In this document: piece after piece, positions 1 through 8,247 of the stretch
Layout of the letters: every line of letters starts with the position of its first letter
How positions within the stretch are numbered: the first letter of the stretch is position 1
IMG/VR virus record: IMGVR_UViG_3300009130_001720
Coordinates: 1-26,153 of that record
Source of the DNA: a virus
DNA length: 26,153 nt
Direction: 5' to 3' (one strand)
Notes under the pieces: generated by a model
Database searches by the model: none
What the model saw: the letters and a program-made list of their open reading frames with translations, nothing else
What the model was told of the DNA's origin: nothing
Made by a program: the position numbers and the translations under genes

Positions 1-1847
1 CTTGTGACAGCCTCTAAAATTGCAGCCGCAATACTGTCCACATAGTCTTCTAATAAGTCGTTAGTGGGAAGCTCGTCAGGAAAATCTAACGTAGGCACTG
101 ATGGCATTTGCGGTATCGCATCAAAAAAATCTTGATCTGGAAGGGGTATAGAACCAGCAGCTTCAGAGGCGGCTCCAACTAACTGCCTTCCTTTACTAAA
201 CCCTTCTCTAACAGTAGAGTCTACTGCATTAGCAAATTCTTCATAATCAGGTACTTGCTTAGCAATACAATTAAGGGCTTCTGCCAGTAACCCATCCACA
301 CTCACCCGGTTCAACAACAGGTGATATGATTCTTCGACACTGTTAATGCCGTTCAGAATATCAGACAGTCGGCTCTGAATCCCGCCAACCTCGTCCGAAA
401 TATTACCAACAATTCGCTGAGCTTCTTCTCTGAAAGAGGTGTTGTCAAGCACCCTGTTTTCTTCAATGGTGCGAGCGAGGGTTTTCACCGGAATCTGGTC
501 TGCTTCAGAGCGCAAATTCCTGATAGCAGTTTCATCTACGTTTTCACTCGCGGTGTCTTCTGAGGCTACTGCTTCGACGCTTGCAGCGGCGTCGAGAGAA
601 TAGGTCGCCATAAAATCTACCCAGCCAACTTCTTCCGCATTAATACGCGAAATAACCGGAGACAACATAACATAATTCATTACAGTGGGGGTAAAGGCTT
701 CTGACTGAAAAGGTTGTAAATCAGTTTTAATGGGTCCTGATTCAATATTCACTAAAAACATCACTAAACGACGGTTCACATCCCAACCCAGTTCAATGCT
801 GCCCTCTTGGGTAGGTTGGATATTGTGTTGACGCAAGATGGCAGTTACTTGGGTTGAAAAATCCCTTAACACGGTGGCGGACTCTTCTGGGGCAAAACCT
901 CTTGTCTGCCCTTCAAAATTGTCAACTTGCTGCTGATAGCCTCCTATAATCTGAGCGGTGCGATCGACAAAAGAAATCAGATCGCGAATCTCATACATTT
1001 TGTAAAATGCTACACCGCCATAACCATAAAGCCCTCCGTCTTGAGACTCAACACTGGCGGCGGCGGCACCATTCTCAATAGAAGGGAGATATTTATGAGG
1101 AATCTGAACTAAGACTTTTAGAGCACCGCCCGGTCTAGAAGACAAATTATAATCTGCTACCTGAAAAGAAATAAAATAATCCTTCAGTAGAGATAGGACA
1201 AAATCCTTATCATTTTTCTTACCTAAAGATTGTAAAATTAAAGTAGCCCCTCGAAATGTTGCATCAACCAGGCAGTCGGCAAGACCCTCAGTAGATGAGG
1301 ATATTAAATCCGCCGAACCCTCCATAACAATTTGGTGAGTCGCACTGGAAGCGTCAAAGTAAGCTGTATTGACTGCTTTCTGGAGCCATGGCGGGGACAT
1401 TATGTTAGAATCAGCGTGCGAGCGAATGTCACTGCAATCTATAGAAAGGGATGGCAACTGACCGTCCATTTTGGTTATTTTAGTGTTCTCCACATACCCA
1501 CGCTGAGAGCCTGTGATAATATGTGACCAGCCGCAGTTGTCCCCGGTGCCCTCGTTTATAACGATTAGCTCAGTGCCCTCAGGAACTTGAAGGAGGGACG
1601 CTGATGAAGTGTTTGGGGATGAATATACCGAAGCAGAAGAGGTGGAAATATGTGTAGAAGTGGCAGGACGCGGGTAGGGCATATCACCACTATATTCCCC
1701 TTTCCAGCGCAGCTCTTCTATCTCTCCGACTGTTAGAGAAGCTTCTGCTTCCGCACTACCGGAAAGACCCACACCGTCGCCAACCCCAACAAGCGAGGTT
1801 GTTAGCGCGTTGATCCTTGATCTAAACTCCCTCAAATCATCGCTCAT
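1..1847 (-). CDS. Virion structural protein (tail/baseplate region), C-terminus cut by window edge
   Basis: An open frame runs from ATG at 1847 to the left edge without a stop, giving 615 visible codons; the C-terminus lies outside the window. The sequence AGGA sits seven bases before the ATG, so the start is well supported. The N-terminus (MSDDLREFRSRINAL) leads to a Ser/Thr/Pro-rich linker and then, at about residues 84-125, a stretch (VPEGTELIVINEG...GWSHII...GYVENT) that looks like a bacterial SH3-type fold, often used to bind cell walls. The rest is long, mixed helical sequence with no motif I recognise. It is the last visible gene of the leftward baseplate cassette, ten bases after the stop of the next structural gene upstream. 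A virion role is inferred from that position; I do not recognise the family. Confidence 0.72.
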   Translation of the reverse strand, partial: MSDDLREFRSRINALTTSLVGVGDGVGLSGSAEAEASLTVGEIEELRWKGEYSGDMPYPRPATSTHISTSSASVYSSPNTSSASLLQVPEGTELIVINEGTGDNCGWSHIITGSQRGYVENTKITKMDGQLPSLSIDCSDIRSHADSNIMSPPWLQKAVNTAYFDASSATHQIVMEGSADLISSSTEGLADCLVDATFRGATLILQSLGKKNDKDFVLSLLKDYFISFQVADYNLSSRPGGALKVLVQIPHKYLPSIENGAAAASVESQDGGLYGYGGVAFYKMYEIRDLISFVDRTAQIIGGYQQQVDNFEGQTRGFAPEESATVLRDFSTQVTAILRQHNIQPTQEGSIELGWDVNRRLVMFLVNIESGPIKTDLQPFQSEAFTPTVMNYVMLSPVISRINAEEVGWVDFMATYSLDAAASVEAVASEDTASENVDETAIRNLRSEADQIPVKTLARTIEENRVLDNTSFREEAQRIVGNISDEVGGIQSRLSDILNGINSVEESYHLLLNRVSVDGLLAEALNCIAKQVPDYEEFANAVDSTVREGFSKGRQLVGAASEAAGSIPLPDQDFFDAIPQMPSVPTLDFPDELPTNDLLEDYVDSIAAAILEAVT

Positions 1848-1856
1848 GTAATTTTC

Positions 1857-2786
1857 CTAATTGACATTATTATATCGACTGTTTATATAATTGTTGCCTG
1901 ACTGTTGTAAATAGTTCGCCTTGAAAGATACGAGGTTTGCCTTGTGAGACATTAGCGAAGTTTGCACTTGTGATAAGTGGCTAGAAACTGTTCTCATTCC
2001 AGATGGAACGACACTCGGGGAAGGTGATGTCGGTGCGCCAAAAAAAGGAGAGTTGTGGAAATGGTGAGTAAGGTCTCTATTAAAATTCATCTGAATCATG
2101 AGCATGTTATGAACGATGCCATTTAATTTATCTAAGTGGTGGACAATCCTATCCAAAGCATCCACTAAATTCTCTCCTTTGGGCATAGGTTGTAAGCCAC
2201 TGTCCTCATTCCCAGCAATAATATCGACACCATAAACCTCTTGCGCTTCACCCCCCTGTGAATTTCTCATGTCGGTCCTTGTAACAAGCTTGATCCCTTC
2301 TCTTGCGATTACGCGCACTTGATCTGCCTTAATGCCAATGCCAGAACGGGCAGTAGAGGTGCCAACTGTGCCCGAAGCTAATGAAAAGTTTTCATCTATA
2401 TCGGTCTTTTGGCTTATATAAATGCGGGCGGCATCGGTCCTAAAGTTAGGATCAACGCGGAGAGGCTCACCGTCCTCAGTAGTTTCACGGGGAGAATATG
2501 ACATTCGCCCCACCACCATATCAATCATAGATGCCTGGGTGTCTCCTCTCCCTCCATATCCGCTGAGGCGTGAAGCATTACGATCCCTTCCTAAAACGAT
2601 AAAAGAGTTGTTTTCTCCCTGTATTGTTGTTTCACATGGGGCTTCATTAAACGCAGGAATAGGTTCCCGTAGCGTAGAACACGCAGTTCCGTTGCGCGAG
2701 GCAGCTACCGAACGAGATTGGCGCTGAAGCATGTCTCTTGCTTCGTTGCTTAAATTATCAATATCATAGGCTCTTCTTCTGGTCAT
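1857..2786 (-). CDS. Conserved baseplate/tail-associated protein of unknown function
   Basis: This 309-residue protein lies between the SGNH-M23 protein and the SH3-containing structural protein. The start at 2786 is preceded by AGGAAAAATA; an earlier ATG seven bases upstream reads ATG TTA TGA and is therefore a two-codon dead end. The middle of the protein (about residues 148-175, KADQVRVIAREGIKLVTRTD) looks like beta structure, and residues about 205-250 (VDALDRIVHHLDKLNGIVHN followed by a His/Phe-rich HHFHNSPFFG) look like a helix followed by a loop. The C-terminus ends with an Asn/Tyr-rich tail (INSRYNNVN). Proteins of this type occur near hub genes in marine T4-like phages as far as I recall, but without an assigned role. 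A structural role in the baseplate is inferred only from position. No enzyme motif is visible. Confidence 0.75.
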   Translation of the reverse strand: MTRRRAYDIDNLSNEARDMLQRQSRSVAASRNGTACSTLREPIPAFNEAPCETTIQGENNSFIVLGRDRNASRLSGYGGRGDTQASMIDMVVGRMSYSPRETTEDGEPLRVDPNFRTDAARIYISQKTDIDENFSLASGTVGTSTARSGIGIKADQVRVIAREGIKLVTRTDMRNSQGGEAQEVYGVDIIAGNEDSGLQPMPKGENLVDALDRIVHHLDKLNGIVHNMLMIQMNFNRDLTHHFHNSPFFGAPTSPSPSVVPSGMRTVSSHLSQVQTSLMSHKANLVSFKANYLQQSGNNYINSRYNNVN

Positions 2787-2803
2787 AACATTATTTTTCC
2801 TAT

Positions 2804-4429
2804 TTAGGTGCTGGACGCTGCTTGAGCTATCTCATTTAGGGTTTTCACTCCAGCCCTTATCCGTCGAGGTCCATCAAACCCTTGTCGTCGGAGCTGTGCA
2901 AGTTTTGCTGCGGTTTCCTCCACGGGCTCACTAAGCAATTCCAATATAGGATAGGGGTTTACACGCTGAAATTCGGATGACTCACCTTGGCGTACTTTCC
3001 ATTCAATATGCACATGCTGTGCGCCATTACCATCCCTATATGCGCTGCCCGTATTGCCCTGAAGTCCCAATTGTTGCCCTCGGCTTACTATTTGCCCTAT
3101 CGTTACGTCAACCTGAGAGAGATGGGCAAAATAAGCCCTATTATTACCAGTGCCATTGGTATCTATTAGTACAACATAATTACCCCCAGCGCCGCCGCCT
3201 GCGCCCTGCTGACCGCTTCTTACCCCAGTCACCTTAGCATTTTCAAATGGCGAACGTACAGGTGCGTTTCTTGGTCCAAACACGTCTATGCCCGTGTGAC
3301 CCTGTGGACGGTTAGGACCCCAGGAGCGCCCATAGCTATTTTTAAATGCCGAACGCCCGTCAACAGGAAACGCAACCCCTGGTCCACTGCTGGGGATGGG
3401 TTCTCCAGTGGGATCTCCAAGTCGAGAAGAAACCGGAGCCGCTGCATTTGTTGTGCTCCCACAGCGGGTGTGCCCTAGAGCAATATTAGGAGAGGAAGAG
3501 CGGGAAGCTGCCGAAGAAGCGGCAGATGTTGCGCCTGCACCCGTACCAGCAGCAACATTTGCACTCGCAGTGTTTTGAGCTTTTTCTAAAGCCCAAGATG
3601 AAATTCTATCTACTGTAGTTCGCCCATTGGTACCACTATGAATATGCAACCCATCACCTAAATTTGGAAAATAAATCCCCGGCAATTGTTCCACGGCACC
3701 AGGAAGGGAACGGCTTGGAATTTCTCGCACATCTAAATAAAGCACGCCAGTATTCGCTAAAGTTCTTTTTAATCTATTGTTATACTCCTCGCGCCTCTGA
3801 GCGGCTACCATCGGGGTTCCGTCTACATTAGCTGTTGCTCCAGATAAATATAATTCTGCATTCCCCCCAATAGCTGGGCGACTTAACACGCTTTGTGCTG
3901 TGATTCTAGTTGAAGGAGCAGGACCAATCCAGATAAGCTTACTGCCAAACAGAGAAGCTAAACGAGAAACAGAGCCTCCAGTATTAAGATAAAATCTGTT
4001 CCATCTACCAGGAGCATTTGTATCATTTCCCCCTGCGAACATAAAAACAATATCATATTCCGATGTGGGAAAAGGGTTTGCAGATGAAGGGTTCCAGTGG
4101 GTTGCCCAATTGCTGCGAGGTCTTCTCCACCGAGGGTCATTATTTAATGACGTGCTCTCTCCCTTGAAATCTCCTCGACCACCATTTGCAGTTGCCATTT
4201 CTATAAGAAACTCGGTAGTCATAGAGACATTGGTACTCACATGCACGTTATTGGCGTTTAGTCCAGCGGCGATAAGCTTCTCTCTGATTTTACTGCCTGT
4301 GCCACGAGGACCACCAGTTTGGCTGTCACCAAATATTAGAACTTTGAGAGAACCTTGATTCTCTGCTGTAATTGATAGGACCGGATTGCCGCTAGAAGAA
4401 GATTCAACATTTGAACTGAGTTCTGTCAT
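2804..4429 (-). CDS. SGNH/GDSL hydrolase fused to M23 metallopeptidase (virion-associated cell-wall hydrolase)
   Basis: This 541-residue protein carries two enzyme domains. Residues about 28-280 form an SGNH/GDSL hydrolase: block I GDSQ near residue 33, block III GGND near 131, and the catalytic DGLHIH (D-x-x-H) near 256-260. Residues about 340-500 form a LytM/M23 zinc endopeptidase: HTGID (H-x-x-x-D) near 377, then AHLSQ, and HVHIEW (H-x-H) near 470, which supply the zinc ligands and catalytic His. A Ser/Ala/Gly-rich linker (about 285-335) joins them. M23 enzymes cut peptide crosslinks of peptidoglycan; SGNH enzymes often remove acyl groups from glycans. The start overlaps the stop of the hub-lysozyme gene (TAATG), so the two are translationally coupled and probably sit on the same tail tip. 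Domain calls are strong; the substrate is inference. Confidence 0.9.
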   Translation of the reverse strand: MTELSSNVESSSSGNPVLSITAENQGSLKVLIFGDSQTGGPRGTGSKIREKLIAAGLNANNVHVSTNVSMTTEFLIEMATANGGRGDFKGESTSLNNDPRWRRPRSNWATHWNPSSANPFPTSEYDIVFMFAGGNDTNAPGRWNRFYLNTGGSVSRLASLFGSKLIWIGPAPSTRITAQSVLSRPAIGGNAELYLSGATANVDGTPMVAAQRREEYNNRLKRTLANTGVLYLDVREIPSRSLPGAVEQLPGIYFPNLGDGLHIHSGTNGRTTVDRISSWALEKAQNTASANVAAGTGAGATSAASSAASRSSSPNIALGHTRCGSTTNAAAPVSSRLGDPTGEPIPSSGPGVAFPVDGRSAFKNSYGRSWGPNRPQGHTGIDVFGPRNAPVRSPFENAKVTGVRSGQQGAGGGAGGNYVVLIDTNGTGNNRAYFAHLSQVDVTIGQIVSRGQQLGLQGNTGSAYRDGNGAQHVHIEWKVRQGESSEFQRVNPYPILELLSEPVEETAAKLAQLRRQGFDGPRRIRAGVKTLNEIAQAASST

Positions 4430-6324
4430 TATTCTTCATCCTCGCCACCGCCGAAAGCATCCCTAATAGCTTGGGAGCCAGCGTCCATAAATCCAGTGGG
4501 CTGCTCTTCCATAATTCTTGCACGCTCAGGGTGAGAGGCACTCCTGAACCTATTGACCTCTTCTTCTAATTCTTCCCGATTACTCCCCGAACGACTCAAG
4601 AAAGTAAGGCGTTCTTGAAGCCATGCATCTTCGGGGGGTGTAAATTCTGCCGGGGATGAAGATTCAGAAGATTCAGAAGATTCAGAAGATTCAGCAGAGG
4701 GTGGTGATGTTGAGGCTGTTTCTTCGCTTGTGCTAGACGTACCAGAGGTAGAACCAATTTGCTGCATTACTTGGATTCTTGTTCCAAAATATCGCATTCC
4801 CCAGTGTGGTAGACCTCCTTGTCGAGTTCCTTCAACCTTATTATAGTTAGCATAAAGAGCCATACCGGGCATTAAAGAGGCACCCCCCGTGCTATCTGGC
4901 TTAGTCATCAACTCGCCTTCCCGCTCTCGGCGTTTCTTTCGATGTTCGCGAGCATTGGCTCCATTAGCTACAATGAGATTTTTAGCTTGTTGGGGATTTC
5001 CTGCATTGATAGCACTAATGGCTTGACGCAACCACGACGGAACACCCGCATTAAACACCGCGGAGGCTAAACCGTCAAACTGGTTTTGGGTAGGAACAAC
5101 CTTAAGAAGACGAATAAAACGATTGCAATGTTCGTCTATAACATACCCATAAAGATCCTCTGCCTCATCAGTAGATAAAGAAGCGGGACCAGGGGTAAGA
5201 TAGGGAGTCCATAATTGACGGTGACGTTCATCATTGAATAATAAAAGACCAACACCTACCGTGGGTCGACTTGTCCTTCCATTACTGGCTGGACGGCTTT
5301 CGAGGCTGCTTGGGTATCGATTGCGACCGCTCGTCAAGTCCAAATAAACTTTAGATTCATTACCTTCCAATATGCGTAACATATGACGACCGGCATCACT
5401 CATTGTCATAAGCCCGAGAGCTTCCTTTACATCTGCTGGAGCATCGCTATGATAGCGCCTTCTTTGGGCTTTTTGCCTGTAATAATTCCTAATAGGTTCA
5501 TAATGACCACCAGCTTGCAGGGGCGACTCCGCACGACCCTGACGACCTGTATATAAGCCAGTAAAAGTGCCTCCGTCAAGCCGCAAACTACTTCTTCTCC
5601 CGGTCGTACCTGGCACATGAACAAGAGATGGATCGCGAGGGATTCCTCCCGCCAAAACAGCGCAATCTTGACTTGCACAACTATTAACACCGGATATGGG
5701 ATTAGAAGAAGTGATACCAGGAAGCGATGTACAATTAGCATTAAACGCGCCTCTAGCTGAAGGAGCCGCATTGCCCGACTCCGTAGCGTTACCTGCCTGG
5801 CTTACTACCTTGCCTAGATAAATTCCACCTTCGCGGTCTTCAACATTTTGAAAAGTGGTCCAAACAAGATCCCCTGGAGATGCTGGTTCCGTCGCTGTGC
5901 TCTGTGCCGTGAAGGTCATATAAGTATCGATAACCGTCTGATGCTCTCCCGCTTCACTATAAGAAGCAGCCACGCGAGATGGTATCATGAGCATGGCGTC
6001 AATTTCAGGAATGCGTATTTTATATTTTTTACGCACGGTGGCACCGGCATTACCCACGCCAATTGCAGATAAAATACTATCAATAATGCCCGTAGGTTCG
6101 CCAGGTTCCGCCGCAACAGTGTCTTCTTCAACACGAAGTACAATTCCCTGAAACACTGTGAGTCCCGCAAACGCATTAGGTGTATGTGTTTGAACTACTG
6201 ATTCTCTAAGAGCAGCTTGCGGGGTTGTCTGATTAGTGAGTGAGGGGGTTCGAGGGGAACGCGGACGAACAGGGTTTAGATCACCAAAAGCAAAGTTTCT
6301 TAGGGTATCGCCTTCATCAGTCAT
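4429..6324 (-). CDS. gp5-like baseplate hub protein with T4-type lysozyme domain
   Basis: This 631-residue protein has an N-terminal region (about 50-180) that fits an OB-fold hub domain: GLTVFQGIVLRVEED, KYKIRIPEIDAMLM and GDLVWTTFQNVEDREGGIYL resemble a phage hub that threads the spike. Residues about 300-470 form a GH24 T4-type lysozyme. The catalytic Glu (ILEGNE, near 318) and Asp (VYLD) are nine residues apart, exactly as Glu11 and Asp20 in T4 lysozyme; the Thr of RPTVGVG follows after about 24 residues rather than 6, so a loop is inserted. LSTDEAEDLY and QNQFDGLASAVFNAG match the C-terminal lysozyme lobe. A Ser/Glu repeat (about 544-556) leads into a charged tail. Known T4 gp5 uses this lysozyme to pierce peptidoglycan during injection. 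The Shine-Dalgarno match before the ATG is weak. Confidence 0.88.
   Translation of the reverse strand: MTDEGDTLRNFAFGDLNPVRPRSPRTPSLTNQTTPQAALRESVVQTHTPNAFAGLTVFQGIVLRVEEDTVAAEPGEPTGIIDSILSAIGVGNAGATVRKKYKIRIPEIDAMLMIPSRVAASYSEAGEHQTVIDTYMTFTAQSTATEPASPGDLVWTTFQNVEDREGGIYLGKVVSQAGNATESGNAAPSARGAFNANCTSLPGITSSNPISGVNSCASQDCAVLAGGIPRDPSLVHVPGTTGRRSSLRLDGGTFTGLYTGRQGRAESPLQAGGHYEPIRNYYRQKAQRRRYHSDAPADVKEALGLMTMSDAGRHMLRILEGNESKVYLDLTSGRNRYPSSLESRPASNGRTSRPTVGVGLLLFNDERHRQLWTPYLTPGPASLSTDEAEDLYGYVIDEHCNRFIRLLKVVPTQNQFDGLASAVFNAGVPSWLRQAISAINAGNPQQAKNLIVANGANAREHRKKRREREGELMTKPDSTGGASLMPGMALYANYNKVEGTRQGGLPHWGMRYFGTRIQVMQQIGSTSGTSSTSEETASTSPPSAESSESSESSESSSPAEFTPPEDAWLQERLTFLSRSGSNREELEEEVNRFRSASHPERARIMEEQPTGFMDAGSQAIRDAFGGGEDEE
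4658..4693. repeat. Four perfect tandem copies of a 9-base unit inside the hub gene
   Basis: The plus strand reads GAAGATTCA four times in a row without mismatch. On the coding strand it encodes the Glu-Ser-Ser repeat in the linker after the lysozyme domain. Because the unit is a multiple of three, gain or loss of copies changes linker length without a frameshift. Confidence 0.95.
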
Positions 6325-6344
6325 GATATAAAAACTCTAGCTTC

Positions 6345-6749
6345 CTAGCCTCCGTTTTGGTCATTAAGTAAATCAAAAATTTCCTCTTTCTCTGTAGAGG
6401 ATAAATTACTATTCTTGCTCTCTTTCTTTTGAAGTAAAGAAGTAACTTTTACAAGCTGCTCATTAGACCTCTGTAGTGTTTCAACATATTTAGAAGCAAT
6501 AAGCCCCAATCTCTCGTGAGTGTGGGTCCCTTCTCCTTTCATGTGAATCATAAGTTCGGTAAGGAGAGTAGAAGTAACTGCTCGATCGGCGCGTAGATTA
6601 TTGACAGCCTCGGCAATCAACTCTTCACCACTAGTTTCTTTAAGAGGTGCTTTATCAGTCGAGGACTTCTTGGATGAGCGCGAAACTGTCTTTTTGGGTG
6701 CCGCTCTCTTTCTTGTTGTCTTTTTTTTCTTTGGCGATGTGTTTGACAT
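6345..6749 (-). CDS. Basic small protein of unknown function, overlapping the sigma factor gene
   Basis: This 134-residue protein starts with a strongly basic, Lys/Arg/Ser-rich tail (residues 2-36) and continues as a helical, probably coiled-coil, body (EELIAEAVNNLRADRAV, then KYVETLQRSNEQLVKVTSLL). The tail could bind nucleic acid; that is inference. The ATG at 6749 has AAGGG close upstream and lies 95 bases inside the 3' end of the sigma factor gene in another frame. The next in-frame Met is beyond residue 60 and would remove much of the protein, so I keep the long form. It sits between the sigma factor and the hub gene, so it may be a late-expression partner or a structural protein. I do not recognise the family. 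Confidence 0.7.
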   Translation of the reverse strand: MSNTSPKKKKTTRKRAAPKKTVSRSSKKSSTDKAPLKETSGEELIAEAVNNLRADRAVTSTLLTELMIHMKGEGTHTHERLGLIASKYVETLQRSNEQLVKVTSLLQKKESKNSNLSSTEKEEIFDLLNDQNGG

Positions 6750-7491
6750 TTCCCTTATCCCACTCCGATTTGAAAGTCCTGTATTTAGCTCTAAGTTTAT
6801 TAAGGTTATTGACCACTTGCTTGGTGTTAAGTCCGGTCAATTCCCTTAGATACAGATAAATAGCTTTCTTGTTGAAAATTTCAATGTCGTCAGGATTGTC
6901 TAAAAGTATCTTAACTGCCTTGTATACTTTCTCTTCAGTCGCCTTCATTTGAACCGATTGCCAGGAGTTTATCTCCTGGGAAAGAGCTTGCCAAAATTCC
7001 TTCTTTTCAAGCTCCTCAATAAATGTGTTATCTGTGGTGATATATTTTTCTTCAACAGCGGCAGTAATGTCGTCGATAAGAATTTCCCGGCGGCGGCGGT
7101 TCTTGTTCTTCTTCACCTCGTGGATAAACCAATTCTTCGTTATTACGCTATAATAGGAAAATGCCTTATACCCTTTATCTTTATCAAACTTATCTAAAAT
7201 CGTAGTAAGCCAAACTTTACACTCGCTGCGTAAGTCATCAATATTGGGCAAATTAGTAAATTTATATGTATACACAATCTTGTCCACCATCTCGCTAAAT
7301 GCTGGTTGGATATAGGTGCGATACAATTCTTCTCTTTCATATTGATCGGTGCTGTTCGCATACTTGATTATTGCGTCCTCGTGGACTTGTGTAAAATAAT
7401 ATTTCTTTGTGCCCCGGCGGCGGCGCTTTCTTTTTTTAGGAGCTGGGGGTGGCTCATTCGTTGTGTCTTCGTTGGTGGTTTCATCAGTCAT
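6655..7491 (-). CDS. RNA polymerase sigma factor, T4 gp55-like late sigma factor
   Basis: This 278-residue protein has a sigma region 2-like core at about residues 55-150. The run VYTYKFTNLPNIDDLRSECK, then WLTTILDKFDKDKGYKAFSY and YSVITKNWFIHEVKKNK, matches the helices of region 2 that bind the polymerase clamp and the -10 element. T4 gp55 is a minimal sigma of this kind that directs late (structural) gene transcription. The N-terminus carries a Pro/Lys/Arg-rich tail (PKKRKRRRRGTKK) and the C-terminus is Lys-rich. AAGG precedes the ATG at nine bases, and the start overlaps the stop of the upstream membrane-protein gene by eight bases. It lies just upstream of the baseplate cassette, which fits a late-gene role. 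Length and composition fit phage late sigmas; a classical region 4 is not obvious. Confidence 0.85.
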   Translation of the reverse strand: MTDETTNEDTTNEPPPAPKKRKRRRRGTKKYYFTQVHEDAIIKYANSTDQYEREELYRTYIQPAFSEMVDKIVYTYKFTNLPNIDDLRSECKVWLTTILDKFDKDKGYKAFSYYSVITKNWFIHEVKKNKNRRRREILIDDITAAVEEKYITTDNTFIEELEKKEFWQALSQEINSWQSVQMKATEEKVYKAVKILLDNPDDIEIFNKKAIYLYLRELTGLNTKQVVNNLNKLRAKYRTFKSEWDKGNVKHIAKEKKDNKKESGTQKDSFALIQEVLD

Positions 7492-7780
7492 TTTTATCGC
7501 CTTCTTCTTCCAAATCTAATTCTTCAAGACCAGGGGTAAAAACAGCGACAAATTCACGACAACTGTTCGCGTGATATTTGGTGTGCTTCAACAACTCCTT
7601 CAAGGTCGCATCTTCATAAAACAAAGGGAGGTTATAAACCTTAACCAAGTGGTTTTCATATTCAGAAGTCAATTCAAAAAGAGAATAGACCTCCTGTGAG
7701 ATATAACTCATCCGTCGGACAAGCCAAAAAATATAAACTACAGCAAGGAGGAGGAGTACAGCTAAAATTGTAGTCAACAT
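7484..7780 (-). CDS. Small single-span membrane protein of unknown function
   Basis: The 98-residue product begins with an N-terminal hydrophobic helix (residues 2-20, LTTILAVLLLLAVVYIFWLV) followed by RR, which predicts one membrane segment with the C-terminal part in the cytoplasm. The rest is soluble and acidic toward the end (ELDLEEEGDKND). GGAG lies seven bases before the ATG and overlaps the last codons of the zinc-ribbon gene, so translation of the two is probably coupled. It also overlaps the sigma factor start by eight bases. One could suspect a lysis or envelope role, but one helix and no family match do not support a name. Confidence 0.72.
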   Translation of the reverse strand: MLTTILAVLLLLAVVYIFWLVRRMSYISQEVYSLFELTSEYENHLVKVYNLPLFYEDATLKELLKHTKYHANSCREFVAVFTPGLEELDLEEEGDKND

Positions 7781-7784
7781 AATC

Positions 7785-8033
7785 TTACTCCATGTCTTCC
7801 TGTAGATCGCTCTTTATACTATCAAGGGTGCGGCGGGCATCTTCTATAAATTCTTTAACCCGAGTTTCCGCGGTTGAATTCTTGACCTTTTTGTTCGTAT
7901 TTGTAAACTGAGCAGGGATCTTCTCTAATGGATTTCCACACTCCGTACAAAGCTCCTGTTGGGGTTCTCCCATCGGGACCATCTTCTCTATAATGGTCTT
8001 ACACCCGCCGCACTCATAACAGTAAATTGGCAT
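7785..8033 (-). CDS. FmdB-like zinc ribbon protein
   Basis: The 82-residue product opens with MPIYCYECGGC, the typical beginning of FmdB/CxxC_CxxC_SSSS regulatory zinc ribbons. Cys5 and Cys8 pair with Cys29 and Cys32 (CTEC) to form the zinc site; Cys11 is an extra cysteine. The rest is a charged helical tail (ETRVKEFIEDARRTLDSIK). I chose ATG 8033 because the motif must start there and because it begins one base after the stop of the preceding gene; a longer in-frame start at 8066 would overlap that gene and add eleven residues foreign to the family. Such small ribbons are common in marine phages; their role is not known, with DNA or protein binding the usual guess. Confidence 0.85.
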   Translation of the reverse strand: MPIYCYECGGCKTIIEKMVPMGEPQQELCTECGNPLEKIPAQFTNTNKKVKNSTAETRVKEFIEDARRTLDSIKSDLQEDME

Positions 8034-8034
8034 T

Positions 8035-8247
8035 TTATTCTTCTTCAGATGAGGCGATAGGTGCATCTACATGAACCACGGGAGGGTTCTTTACATCTAG
8101 TTCACCGCTCTTGGTGCCCCACTTCTTTGTATCCGAGGACTTGACCAAATCCATCGACTTGAAAATCTCTACAACATCGATCTTCTCTAATAGACCTTTT
8201 TGAAGGGTCATCATAATTGCTCCAATAGCTTGATTGCTTAACTTCAT
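8035..8247 (-). CDS. Small hypothetical protein
   Basis: This 70-residue product starts at an ATG with AAGGAG seven bases upstream, one of the best ribosome sites in the window. The first half is helical (AIGAIMMTLQKGLLEKIDVV) and the second half is polar, ending in an acidic tail (SSEEE). The start overlaps the end of the upstream glycosyltransferase gene by four bases (ATGA), and the stop is one base before the zinc-ribbon start, so it belongs to one coupled operon. I see no known domain. Confidence 0.75.
   Translation of the reverse strand: MKLSNQAIGAIMMTLQKGLLEKIDVVEIFKSMDLVKSSDTKKWGTKSGELDVKNPPVVHVDAPIASSEEE

Noticed and set aside
5427-5771. 114-codon minus-strand frame inside the hub gene
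   Set aside because: Wrong frame within a gene with clear lysozyme and OB-fold-like motifs; product is Leu/Val-rich without a domain.
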